This document shows, in pieces, positions 1 through 7,875 of a stretch of DNA of 15,759 nt. Positions within the stretch are counted from its first letter, which is position 1. Every line of letters starts with the position of its first letter. The notes beneath the pieces were generated by a model. That model had not been told where the DNA came from. It made no database searches and saw only the letters and a list, made by a program, of their open reading frames with translations. Made by a program: the position numbers and the translations under genes. This stretch comes from an uncultured Gammaproteobacteria bacterium (lineage in GTDB: Bacteria > Pseudomonadota > Gammaproteobacteria > GCA-002705445 > GCA-002716945): assembly GCA_913043035.1 (NCBI GenBank), contig CAJWMM010000006.1, positions 1 to 15,759 of the forward strand, written 5' to 3'.

Positions 1-1470
1 TAATCCAGTTGTTCTTACCATATCACCACCTTGTTGCATGTATGGGTCTGGATTGAATATGTTATCTGCAACATCTTCGAGAATATTCTTAATTGTCTCA
101 CCAGTAAATTCTCGTCTATATGTATTCGGATATGTGATTGCTGTCTGATTGTATATATCATTCATAGTAATTTCATCATTTGCAAGAACGCTCGGGCCCC
201 ATCTAAAGCCGGGTGAAAGCGATATATCACTACCTAGTACATTTACCATAGACTCGCAGATTAATTGGTCAAATGAACCATTAAAAGTCCCTCTACGATA
301 TAAGTCCATATTAGATTTTCCAATTACTTGACTTAACTCTTTTTTATATGGTTCATAAGATTTTTCAATATGATTAATCATAATTTTCGATGGTGTTATA
401 AAATCCGATAATATTGGAAGAAGTTTATATCTGTATTCAAAACCACTTCTTTTTATATCCAGATCTAAAACAGAGATAAATTTACCATTACAGCCCGAAT
501 TTATTACTAGTGTTTTTGAATTTGCATTCTGCACTATCACTGGTAAAGGAAGGACATCATGAGTATGACCACCAAGTATCACATCGATACCACTAACATC
601 TTTTGCTAACTTTTTATCAACGTCCACTCCATTATGAGATAATAGTATTATTAGAGATACATTCTCGGTAGATTTAATTTTTTTAACTAAATCTTGTAAT
701 TCATTTTGTTGAATTCCAAAAGTTAAGTTTGATACAAAATATCTCGGATTAGCAATTGGAGTGTATGGAAATGCTTGCCCTATTACAGCAATCCTCACAT
801 TATTGATCTCTCTGATGGTATATGGCTTATGAAAATAATTACCATCAAACGATTCTATTTCATCAAAAATTGCTTCTTCAGTAAGTTTTACATTATGTGC
901 GATGAAATCACCTAAAAAGTTAGTAATATTCTTTCTAAGTTGCTGCTCACCATATGTATATTCCCAGTGGCCCGTCATAATGTCTACACCCAAAATATTT
1001 GATGCTTCCACCATGTCATTTCCTTTTTCAAATAATGAAACGGCACTGCCTTGCCAAGCATCACCACCATCTAGTAGTAGTGAGTTTCCATTTGCTGAAC
1101 TTCTTAAATTATCTACAACAGTTTTTAGGTAGGCGTAACCGCCAAATTTTCCATATCTTCTTGCTAATTTATTAAAATTCTTTGCTGTAAAAGCATATTT
1201 TAACAACTCTGAATCAACTGAATAATACTTAAGGAATTCATCTCCGACTATATGTGGTGGTTGGTTTTTATTAGTGCCTACACCAATATTAAAGTTTGGC
1301 TCCCTAAAATAAACCGGGTTCAACTGACTATGTGTATCAGTGAGATGTATGAGGCGGATGTTACCAAAAGATGGGATTTCATAATCTACTTTTGGTTGTG
1401 CGAATGATGGTTTAATAAAGCCATAGGTATAACCAATTACTAGAAGCTGTAAAAATTCTCTACGATCCAT
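1..1470 (-). CDS. soxB: SoxB, thiosulfohydrolase of the Sox thiosulfate-oxidation complex (3' end missing)
   Basis: The frame is open from the ATG at 1470 to the window edge, giving 490 residues; the family is usually about 560, so only the C-terminus is missing. SoxB is a periplasmic dimanganese enzyme of the 5'-nucleotidase superfamily that hydrolyses the sulfate end from sulfur chains carried on SoxYZ. Visible metal-site motifs are DTH (45-47), GGD (135-137), GHWE (167-170; SoxB-type, where nucleotidases have GNHE), SHNG (278-281) and GGHTHD (300-305). The N-terminus MDRREFLQ is a twin-arginine signal followed by a hydrophobic stretch and a likely cleavage site near SFA-Q25. It is last in the run purL-msrP-msrQ-soxB, overlapping msrQ by 11 bases; no clear Shine-Dalgarno is seen, so coupling to msrQ is likely. 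No other sox gene lies in the window. The identification is firm. Confidence 0.96.
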   Translation of the reverse strand, partial: MDRREFLQLLVIGYTYGFIKPSFAQPKVDYEIPSFGNIRLIHLTDTHSQLNPVYFREPNFNIGVGTNKNQPPHIVGDEFLKYYSVDSELLKYAFTAKNFNKLARRYGKFGGYAYLKTVVDNLRSSANGNSLLLDGGDAWQGSAVSLFEKGNDMVEASNILGVDIMTGHWEYTYGEQQLRKNITNFLGDFIAHNVKLTEEAIFDEIESFDGNYFHKPYTIREINNVRIAVIGQAFPYTPIANPRYFVSNLTFGIQQNELQDLVKKIKSTENVSLIILLSHNGVDVDKKLAKDVSGIDVILGGHTHDVLPLPVIVQNANSKTLVINSGCNGKFISVLDLDIKRSGFEYRYKLLPILSDFITPSKIMINHIEKSYEPYKKELSQVIGKSNMDLYRRGTFNGSFDQLICESMVNVLGSDISLSPGFRWGPSVLANDEITMNDIYNQTAITYPNTYRREFTGETIKNILEDVADNIFNPDPYMQQGGDMVRTTGL

Positions 1471-2017
1471 GTTTTTGTATATTACTACTTTTAACAAGAA
1501 CAAACAAAGATAATAATAGATAAAAATACATGTAAATAAAATCTGCTTTTATTACTTGATAATAATGTATTAGCGATAAAGCCACAATCAGATATATCAT
1601 TTTATGAAGTGATGACCATAGACCACCAAGAATTGTTTTAGCTTTTAAGTTAGATGAAAATACCAGAGGTAGGAATAAAATAAAAGCAAAATAGCCTATT
1701 TGTATAAAACTAAGATGTATCAAATCATCAATCATATACGAAAGGATAAAATTATTATCAAAGAAATAAAATAGGATATGCATTATTAGGTAGAAAAAAC
1801 TAGTTAAACCTAGAATTCTTCTATCCAGATTTTCTTTGAGAAAAATAATTCTAGAACTTAACAAAGTAATAAATAAAAAGATGATAGAGATATGTCCAGA
1901 CGCATTAATCAGATATGAAATAGGATTTACTACAACTCCAAATGACAAAAAAAGAAATATAAGAAGAAATATAGGCAATTGTGCGAGTAATAATGTGATT
2001 GATACTTTTCTAACCAT
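1460..2017 (-). CDS. msrQ: MsrQ, haem-binding membrane subunit of the periplasmic methionine sulfoxide reductase
   Basis: A 185-residue, very hydrophobic protein with about five or six membrane segments, of the ferric-reductase-like transmembrane family (older name YedZ). MsrQ passes electrons from the quinone pool or cytosolic flavin reductase through b-type haem to MsrP in the periplasm. Histidines in the conserved settings are seen at 80 (FFYLIMHILFY), 138 (LWSSLHKMIY) and 151 (LIHYYQ), matching the haem ligands of the E. coli protein as I remember its sequence. It is slightly shorter than the E. coli protein (about 211). It starts with ATG 3 bases after the msrP stop and its own end overlaps the start of soxB, so it is almost certainly translated as part of one operon. 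Pairing with MsrP upstream confirms the call. Confidence 0.93.
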   Translation of the reverse strand: MVRKVSITLLLAQLPIFLLIFLFLSFGVVVNPISYLINASGHISIIFLFITLLSSRIIFLKENLDRRILGLTSFFYLIMHILFYFFDNNFILSYMIDDLIHLSFIQIGYFAFILFLPLVFSSNLKAKTILGGLWSSLHKMIYLIVALSLIHYYQVIKADFIYMYFYLLLSLFVLVKSSNIQKHGS

Positions 2018-2020
2018 AAA

Positions 2021-2953
2021 CTAAAAAAATTTTTTCAAATCCATATTACTATACATATAACTCACAAATTTAGCATAACCATTAAACATTTCTGTATCTC
2101 TTTTTCTGAATTCTCCAATTCTTCTCTCTCTTTTTTGACTCCATCTAGGATGACTAACATTAGGATTAACATTGGAGTAAAAACCATATTCACTTGGTGA
2201 TTGTTCATTCCAGGATGTTCTAGGTTCTTCAGATACTAAAGATATTTTAACTATAGATTTTATACTCTTAAAGCCGTATTTCCATGGCACAACCAACCTT
2301 ATAGGTGATCCATTCTGATTCGGTAGGACGCGTCCATATAAACCCAAAGAAATTATAGTAAGCGGGTTCATAGCTTCGTCTAATCTTAATCCTTCACGAT
2401 ACGGCCAATTCAATGTGTTTCTTCTTTGCCCAGGTAGATTATCTTTATCTAAGATAGACTCAAATGCAACATATTTCGCAGAGGATAGTGGTCTAGATTT
2501 TTTTATTAGTTGATTTAATTCAAAACCTATCCATGGTATTACCATTGACCAAGCCTCGACACATCTAAGTCTATAAATTCTCTCTTCTAAAGCATAGTTT
2601 TTTATGAGATCCTCTACGTCCAGTGTGAGTGGGTTTTCTACTAAGCCATCAACTATAAGTTTCCAGTTTTCAGTAATTAGCTTATCAGCGTTTATCATTG
2701 GATCTCTTTTTCCACTACCTAATTCATAAAAGTTATTATATGAAGTAATCTGTTTGATAGTGTTAGTTTGCTCATTCGTGCTAAATTCCATATCTTTTTT
2801 AAATGGTAAATATTTTTCTTCTTTAGCGAATAAGTTTGGTGAATTAAGAACAAAAGGTGCAGATAATATTCCTGCGATGATTTCCCTTCTTCTAGTAAAA
2901 AGTCTTTGATCTGTAACTTTGTTTTCTTTATCTAAATTGTATTTTCTTATCAT
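2021..2953 (-). CDS. msrP: MsrP, molybdopterin-dependent periplasmic methionine sulfoxide reductase
   Basis: MsrP (YedY) reduces methionine sulfoxide in oxidised periplasmic proteins, using a molybdopterin cofactor and electrons from MsrQ. The 310-residue product starts with a twin-arginine signal (TRRREIIAG at 20-28). The molybdenum-ligating cysteine is C131 in the family motif RLRCVEAWSMVIPW, and the conserved GSPIRLVVPWKYGFKSIK block follows in the second half. I chose the ATG at 2953, which overlaps the purL stop as TAATG and suggests translational coupling; an in-frame GTG at 2965 would add four residues (MVRI) and overlap purL by 13 bases. msrQ follows after 3 bases. In a sulfur oxidiser a repair system beside soxB makes sense, since Sox proteins face reactive oxidants in the periplasm, but that link is inference. 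Confidence 0.95.
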   Translation of the reverse strand: MIRKYNLDKENKVTDQRLFTRRREIIAGILSAPFVLNSPNLFAKEEKYLPFKKDMEFSTNEQTNTIKQITSYNNFYELGSGKRDPMINADKLITENWKLIVDGLVENPLTLDVEDLIKNYALEERIYRLRCVEAWSMVIPWIGFELNQLIKKSRPLSSAKYVAFESILDKDNLPGQRRNTLNWPYREGLRLDEAMNPLTIISLGLYGRVLPNQNGSPIRLVVPWKYGFKSIKSIVKISLVSEEPRTSWNEQSPSEYGFYSNVNPNVSHPRWSQKRERRIGEFRKRDTEMFNGYAKFVSYMYSNMDLKKFF

Positions 2954-5900
2954 TATTCTAACCACGCTCTAGCATTATCAAAGAATCTTCTCCATGGGGA
3001 ACTTGTCCAATTATCTGGCTTAAATGAATATGTTGTTAAATGATACAGTCTCTCTGGATGTGGCATCATTATAGTTACTCTCCCGTCAGTATTACTAAAA
3101 CCTGTTGCACCTTCTTCTGATCCATTAGGATTAAATGGATAGGAATTAGTTTGCTTATTTGTTAAATCAACATAATTAATTATAGCACTATTTACATCTT
3201 TTTTATTTTTGAATCTAGCTTTTCCCTCACCATGAGATACAACCAATGGCAGAATACTACCTCCCATATTTCTCAGGAAGATTGAATTTGATTTTTTAAT
3301 AATAACTCGAGACATTCTTGCTTCAAATTGTCTAGATTTATTTTGAGAGAATGATGGCCATAAATTACTACCAGGGATTAAGTCAGTTAGATGCGATAGC
3401 ATCTGACAACCATTACATATCCCTAATGCAAATTTAGTTGTATCACAAAAGAAACTCTCTAACGCGTCCCTATATTGGTTATTCTGAAGTATTCTTTGTG
3501 ACCAGCCTCTACCAGCTCCCAAAACATCTCCGTATGAAAAACCTCCACATGCAATAAGTCCACTAAATCCCCTGAGAGAATTTGACAAATTATCAGTTGT
3601 AATATCGTGACACTCGAAACCAGAATTAATAAATGCGTTAGCCATTTCCTTATGTCCATTAATACCCTGCTCTCTGAAGATAGCAACTTTTGGTTTTCTA
3701 TTTTTAAAAACTTTCCTTATTACACTACTTTTATATTTAAACTTCGGCCTCGTGTTGCTTTTATGTATATCTATTTTAGACCTGTACTCCTGTAATGCAG
3801 TTTTAGGATTATCTCTTAAGCATTGAATATTATATGAAAGCTTACTCCATGATCTTCGTAAATCACTTAACGCAAAAGAAATTGGGTGATATGATTTTAT
3901 ATCAATACTTTGGTTTTTTCTCGATAGACTATTTCCAAGATGAATAAGAGTACTTTTGTTTATATACTTACCACATGCTTTCTCAAACATATTTTTCTTT
4001 TTCTTCGGAACTTCAACTACAACTCCTAACTCCTCGTTAAAGAAAAACTTATTTAATTTTTTATCACTATCAATATAAGATAATATTTTATCTATTTTGA
4101 GTGATTTATTACCAGAAAAAGCCATCTCTGTAAGTGTTGTAAATAAACCTCCATCTGATTTATCATGATATGCAGAAATTATCTTTTTACTTACTAACAT
4201 TTGACTCAATTTAAAAAATTTTTTAATTAGGTTAACATTATCAATTCTAGGAGTATCAGATGTTATAGATGACTTTACTTGTTCAAATGCTGATCCGCCC
4301 AGTCGTTGGTTATTATTGCTTAAATCAATTAAATAAATTTCTCCATTACCTTGTAAATCTGGTGTAATGATATCACTAATATTCTCAATTTTTGAAAAAG
4401 CTGATAAAACTAAACTAACGGGACTCTCAACTTCAAAATCTTTCTTACCTGTTTTCCATGATGTTTTCATTGATAGAGAGTCTTTGCCAACGGGAATTGT
4501 TATATTTAGTTTTTTACATAATTCTGATAAACGACTTACTCCGAAAAATAGTTTACTCATTTCATCTTTATTAGAAGAGGATGCCATCCAATTTGCTGAA
4601 AGTTTTATGTTCTCGAGTTTTTTTATATTACAACAAGAGATATTAGTTATAATTTCACCTAAACTTAAATCTATAGACGAGCTTACATTTGATATACTTG
4701 GTATAGGTCTCTCCCCCATTGTAATAACTTCACCTGATTTTGAATTCATATCAGTTAATGTCGCAGCAATATTAGAGACAGGCACCTGATAATCTCCAAT
4801 CATTTGATCCCTCGAGACTAATCCAGAAACAGATCTATCACCTATTGTTATTAAAAAGCTCTTGTCCGACACGCTCGGTAATTCGAGAATGTGTCTGGCA
4901 GTTTTTTTAAAGTCTTTTGTATGACTATGCTTTATAGTTTTATCCTGTGGAATTTCTCTTATATCTATATCTGGGATAGGTGGCTTTCCTAATAGATAGT
5001 CCATTCTGAGATTTACCACTTTATTTGAATCACTATCAAATACACGTAACATTTTAGATTTTGTAACTGTTCCTATATCTGCAAACGGGCAGTTTTCCCT
5101 AACACAAATATTTTTAAAAGCTTCATACTTACTTTTAGATAATACTAAGACATATCGCTCTTGTGATTCATTACACCATATTTCAAGTGGACTCATGCCT
5201 TCTTGTCCTAGAGGAATTTTCTCTAGGTAAATATCAGCACCCATATTCGACTCGTTAACTATCTCTGGTACAGCATTACTCAAACCGCCAGCACCTACAT
5301 CATGTATGCTTTTAATTGGATTCAAATGATCGAAATAGACACATTGATTAATAACCTCTTGACATCTTCTCTCCATTTCAGGATTATCTCGTTGAACAGA
5401 TGCATAATCCAGGTCCTCGCTACTAAGACCCGATGAAACAGATGATGCTGCCCCGCCGCCAATACCAATCAAATAAGATGGTCCTCCTAAAACAATAATC
5501 TTATCACCATGAGTTAATTTTCTTTTATAGGCATGTTTTTTGTGCAAGCTTCCTATACCTCCAGCAATCATTATTGGCTTATGATAACCGAAACTTTTAA
5601 TGCCTTTAGCATTTTTGTGCTCCGGATATTCAAATGTCCTAAAGTAACCAAAAACATTTGGCCTACCAAATTCATTATTATATCTAGCAGATCCAATTGG
5701 ACCATGGATAATTATTTCAAGGGGTGTCTTAATTCTACCTGGCACTGGTATAGATGTTTTTTCCCAAATCTTTAAATCGTTTTTTATATTCAGGTTGGAT
5801 AAAGTAAAACCAGAGAATCCTGCTTTAGGGATTGATCCCACTCCTGTTGCTCCTTCATCTCTTAGCTCTCCACCTGCGCCAGTAGCAGCTCCCTCAAATG

Positions 5901-6789
5901 GGGCTATTGCTGTCGGATGGTTATGTGTCTCAGCTTTTATAATATAGCAACTATCAACATATTTTTTTTTGTACACTTTGTCTTTTACAAAAAGAAATTG
6001 TCTTTTAAATGATGATATAGCCGAACAGTTATCCGTGTACGCAGATATAATTCCTTTGTTGTAATTTGAATATGTATCCTTGATCATTTGAAAAAGAGTT
6101 TTATGATATTTTTGGTTGTATATTAAAGGAGAATTAAATATTTTATGTCTACAGTGTTCTGAATTTATTTGAGAGAACATCATCATTTCTATATCTGTAG
6201 GGTTTCTTTTTACTTTTTTATAAATGTTGCTTAAAAACTTTATCTCAAAAGTATTTAAGGCTAATCCCATTTTTTCATTATAACTGTCAATATTCTTAAG
6301 AGGTATATAAGTGTATTTTTTTGGTTTAGCTTGCTTAGAGATTCCCTCTAGATATATTTTAATCTTTTTTGGATGACTAATTATTATCTGTGTCATTTTA
6401 TCTACTAAAGAATTTTTACTACTTATAAACTCCTTGTAGAGTTTATTATCCTTATCAAAATTTATGAGATTTATTTTTTCTATGGTTATAGCTTTTGCGA
6501 AACCACATGATATTAGTATTTGACTAGCTTTTTCAGACCATGGAGATAAATGAGCAGTTCTTTGCGCTATAATTATGCTATTCGAATATTTACCTATATT
6601 GCCAAGGATGAATTCTGCGTTTAAAATTGCACATAATTTATTTATCTGTAATTTAGTAAAACTCTCAGATGATTCGACCGCATATATCTCGGAAAGAGAG
6701 AGGGCCTTGCTATTTTTATTAATAAACTCTGTTATTAAAGTATCTTGATTTCTTGTTATTGATCTGAAAATATAGCGATTTTTTATCAT
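2953..6789 (-). CDS. purL: PurL, phosphoribosylformylglycinamidine synthase (long form with glutaminase domain)
   Basis: The 1278-residue protein converts FGAR, glutamine and ATP to FGAM in purine synthesis, in the cytoplasm. Its length fits the single-chain gammaproteobacterial type (about 1295 in E. coli). In order: an N-terminal PurS-like part, a linker with the SEHCRHK motif (about 210), an ATP-binding block ETHNHPTAIAPFEGAATGAG (about 288) followed by GGELRDEGATG, a second AIRS-like half, and a C-terminal glutamine amidotransferase with ACGGFSYGDVLGAG, nucleophile Cys in ALGICNGCQMLS and the His/Glu pair in MPHPER close to the C-terminus. No frameshift is visible. It begins with ATG at 6789 without an obvious Shine-Dalgarno, is divergent from ssrA, and its stop overlaps msrP. 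It is the first gene of the left-hand run. Confidence 0.98.
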   Translation of the reverse strand: MIKNRYIFRSITRNQDTLITEFINKNSKALSLSEIYAVESSESFTKLQINKLCAILNAEFILGNIGKYSNSIIIAQRTAHLSPWSEKASQILISCGFAKAITIEKINLINFDKDNKLYKEFISSKNSLVDKMTQIIISHPKKIKIYLEGISKQAKPKKYTYIPLKNIDSYNEKMGLALNTFEIKFLSNIYKKVKRNPTDIEMMMFSQINSEHCRHKIFNSPLIYNQKYHKTLFQMIKDTYSNYNKGIISAYTDNCSAISSFKRQFLFVKDKVYKKKYVDSCYIIKAETHNHPTAIAPFEGAATGAGGELRDEGATGVGSIPKAGFSGFTLSNLNIKNDLKIWEKTSIPVPGRIKTPLEIIIHGPIGSARYNNEFGRPNVFGYFRTFEYPEHKNAKGIKSFGYHKPIMIAGGIGSLHKKHAYKRKLTHGDKIIVLGGPSYLIGIGGGAASSVSSGLSSEDLDYASVQRDNPEMERRCQEVINQCVYFDHLNPIKSIHDVGAGGLSNAVPEIVNESNMGADIYLEKIPLGQEGMSPLEIWCNESQERYVLVLSKSKYEAFKNICVRENCPFADIGTVTKSKMLRVFDSDSNKVVNLRMDYLLGKPPIPDIDIREIPQDKTIKHSHTKDFKKTARHILELPSVSDKSFLITIGDRSVSGLVSRDQMIGDYQVPVSNIAATLTDMNSKSGEVITMGERPIPSISNVSSSIDLSLGEIITNISCCNIKKLENIKLSANWMASSSNKDEMSKLFFGVSRLSELCKKLNITIPVGKDSLSMKTSWKTGKKDFEVESPVSLVLSAFSKIENISDIITPDLQGNGEIYLIDLSNNNQRLGGSAFEQVKSSITSDTPRIDNVNLIKKFFKLSQMLVSKKIISAYHDKSDGGLFTTLTEMAFSGNKSLKIDKILSYIDSDKKLNKFFFNEELGVVVEVPKKKKNMFEKACGKYINKSTLIHLGNSLSRKNQSIDIKSYHPISFALSDLRRSWSKLSYNIQCLRDNPKTALQEYRSKIDIHKSNTRPKFKYKSSVIRKVFKNRKPKVAIFREQGINGHKEMANAFINSGFECHDITTDNLSNSLRGFSGLIACGGFSYGDVLGAGRGWSQRILQNNQYRDALESFFCDTTKFALGICNGCQMLSHLTDLIPGSNLWPSFSQNKSRQFEARMSRVIIKKSNSIFLRNMGGSILPLVVSHGEGKARFKNKKDVNSAIINYVDLTNKQTNSYPFNPNGSEEGATGFSNTDGRVTIMMPHPERLYHLTTYSFKPDNWTSSPWRRFFDNARAWLE

Positions 6790-6817
6790 TTTCTATTCAT
6801 ATAATAATACATTATGA

Positions 6818-6846
6818 TTGATAATAGTATCACTTAGAGATACACT
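6818..6846 (+). promoter_or_regulatory. Sigma-70-type promoter of ssrA
   Basis: TTGATA (6818-6823, five of six consensus bases) is separated by exactly 17 bases from TACACT (6841-6846, four of six). The predicted transcription start, near 6853, lies about 9 bases before the mature 5' end of tmRNA. That fits a short leader removed by RNase P. Confidence 0.7.
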
Positions 6847-6861
6847 CATTGAACATATATC

Positions 6862-7206
6862 GGGGGCGACCTGGTTTCGACGTTGGTTGCAGAACTTGAG
6901 GAGCATGTCGAGCTTTCAGTAACTCGTAAATCTGCTGAAAAACAATAAACGCTGAAAATAAACCTTTAGCACTAGCAGCCTAACTGCCGCTAGCTTCACT
7001 CAAAGTAGGCTTATATGCTTTGTACTGAAGTCATTATGATAAGACCGCAATACATAATCTTGCTATTGTATTGTTAAATTTAAGTAAGACAGCTAATGAG
7101 TAGATTGTTTGTTATCAGCTTATTGGTTAAATTTATAACAAACTAAACATGTAGTGCCAATAGCGAAGTGCTATCGGACGCGGGTTCGATTCCCGCCGCC
7201 TCCACC
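6862..7206 (+). ncRNA. ssrA: Transfer-messenger RNA (one-piece tmRNA)
   Basis: tmRNA rescues ribosomes stalled on broken mRNA, acting first as alanyl-tRNA and then as a short message that adds a degradation tag. The 5' end GGGGGCG (6862-6868) pairs with CGCCTCC (7197-7203) to give a 7-bp acceptor stem containing one G-U pair. The diagnostic 5' segment with CTGGTTTCGACG follows at once, and the tRNA-like 3' half has GGACGCGGGTTCGATTCCCGC as T-arm. The resume codon and tag are internal (separate entry). After discriminator A7204 the genome encodes CC and then T, so the final A of CCA must be added enzymatically. No permuted two-piece arrangement is needed. SmpB is not in the window. No convincing terminator was found between its end and the convergent gene at 7268. 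Confidence 0.97.
6951..6983 (+). other. tmRNA tag-peptide reading frame (AENKPLALAA, stop TAA)
   Basis: Starting at GCT (6951) the message reads Ala-Glu-Asn-Lys-Pro-Leu-Ala-Leu-Ala-Ala and ends at TAA (6981-6983). The upstream TAAAC resembles the E. coli resume context TAGTC, with T at -5 and A at -4. The hydrophobic Leu-Ala-Leu-Ala-Ala end fits recognition by ClpXP-type proteases. The resume codon is inferred from this alignment. Confidence 0.8.
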
Positions 7207-7267
7207 TAAACTATAAGTAGTTAAAAAAAAAGATACTGTCAAATAAATTGAGTAAATAAGGAGATTT

Positions 7268-7558
7268 TTATACACAGCCAGTTGGTTTAGGAAGGCCGCC
7301 ATATTTTGCTATTTTTTTCATCGGGCCTGACTTAAAAGTATCATATAATTTTGTAGCCTTGCGATCCATACCAAATTCTTTTGCAAAATCACGCATTGCT
7401 GGAACGGTCCCAGATTGACTAAACATTTCTCTTGCCTTTAATATATATTCTTTTATTTCGTTGGTTATTTCGAAATCATCTTCTTTGGCCATTTGATACA
7501 TTAAGTCTTCAGTCCAATCGTTAATGTTTAATAGAAAACCATCTCCATCTCTTTCCAT
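7268..7558 (-). CDS. DsrC/TusE-family sulfur-relay protein, second tandem copy, single conserved cysteine
   Basis: A 96-residue protein of the DsrC/TusE/RspA family, small cytoplasmic proteins that carry sulfur on a C-terminal cysteine. It ends in the family signature GLPKPTGCV, with the terminal redox cysteine at C95. The position 11 residues earlier, cysteine in dissimilatory DsrC, is Ala84 here, and the loop before GPMKK is about five residues shorter than in the Allochromatium protein as I recall it. It cannot therefore form the DsrC trisulfide in the normal way. I start it at ATG 7558 because MERDGDGF then matches the start of the neighbouring paralogue exactly in length; the longer open frame to 7609 only covers that gene's 3' end. 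It lies 7 bases after the first copy and the two share about 75 % of residues. C14-type extra cysteines are absent. Exact role unknown. Confidence 0.88.
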   Translation of the reverse strand: MERDGDGFLLNINDWTEDLMYQMAKEDDFEITNEIKEYILKAREMFSQSGTVPAMRDFAKEFGMDRKATKLYDTFKSGPMKKIAKYGGLPKPTGCV

Positions 7559-7565
7559 GCATTTG

Positions 7566-7856
7566 CTACACACATCCTGTCGGTTTTGGTAGCCCTCCAT
7601 ATTTAGCAATTTTTTTCATTGGCCCAGATTCAAATATATCATAGAGCTTGGATGCCTTGCGGTCCATTCCATACTCTTTTGCAAATACTCTTATAGCAGG
7701 TACTGTTCCAGTTTCATTATACATTTCGCGAGCTTTCATTATGAAGCCTTTAATTTCATCAGTTATTTGGAAGTCATCATCATTTGCCATCTGATACATG
7801 ATTTCCTCAGACCAATCGCTTGTGTTTATTAAAAACCCATCACCATCTCTATTCAT
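7566..7856 (-). CDS. DsrC/TusE-family sulfur-relay protein, first tandem copy, single conserved cysteine
   Basis: A 96-residue paralogue of the following gene, identical to it over the last 19 residues (GPMKK to GCV). Ala84 replaces the penultimate DsrC cysteine, while C95 is kept. Such proteins fall outside classical DsrC and are closer in cysteine pattern to TusE, the tRNA-thiolation relay, or to the single-cysteine DsrC homologues called RspA in sulfur oxidisers. The nucleotide sequences of the two copies differ at many third positions even in the identical protein end, so the duplication is old and both are kept under selection. The start at 7856 has no Shine-Dalgarno but sits 6 bases below a perfect TATAAT (separate entry). 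It is 19 bases downstream of the YdjM-like gene. Whether it serves MnmA, sulfur oxidation or regulation cannot be read from sequence. Confidence 0.88.
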   Translation of the reverse strand: MNRDGDGFLINTSDWSEEIMYQMANDDDFQITDEIKGFIMKAREMYNETGTVPAIRVFAKEYGMDRKASKLYDIFESGPMKKIAKYGGLPKPTGCV

Positions 7857-7862
7857 ATCAAT

Positions 7863-7871
7863 ATTATAACA
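7863..7871 (-). promoter_or_regulatory. Extended -10 promoter before the tandem DsrC-like genes, possibly giving a leaderless mRNA
   Basis: On the minus strand TGT-TATAAT (7871-7863) is a full extended -10 element. The ATG at 7856 begins 6 bases after it, exactly where transcription would start. No good -35 is visible (only a T-rich stretch). It overlaps the end of the upstream gene region, so the tandem pair may have its own promoter besides readthrough. Confidence 0.45.
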
Positions 7872-7875
7872 AGTT

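Noticed and set aside
2954..2965. GTG start of msrP at 2965
   Set aside because: The ATG at 2953 gives a typical TAATG coupling with purL and loses only four residues that are not part of the Tat signal.
4367..4789. 140-codon plus-strand open frame inside purL
   Set aside because: It lies opposite a fully conserved purL coding frame, has no ribosome site and resembles no known family.
7150..7206. tRNA-like T-arm and acceptor sequence read as a separate tRNA
   Set aside because: It pairs with the 5' end at 6862 and is the 3' half of tmRNA; there is no D-arm or anticodon arm of a tRNA here.
7209..7222. Hairpin AACTA-TAAG-TAGTT after tmRNA as a terminator
   Set aside because: The stem is only 5 bp and AT-rich, and is followed by A rather than T on the plus strand.
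7559..7609. Longer N-terminus for the second DsrC-like gene
   Set aside because: The extra residues are only the other frame of the first copy's conserved 3' end. Starting at 7558 gives the same 96-residue length and matching N-terminus as the paralogue.
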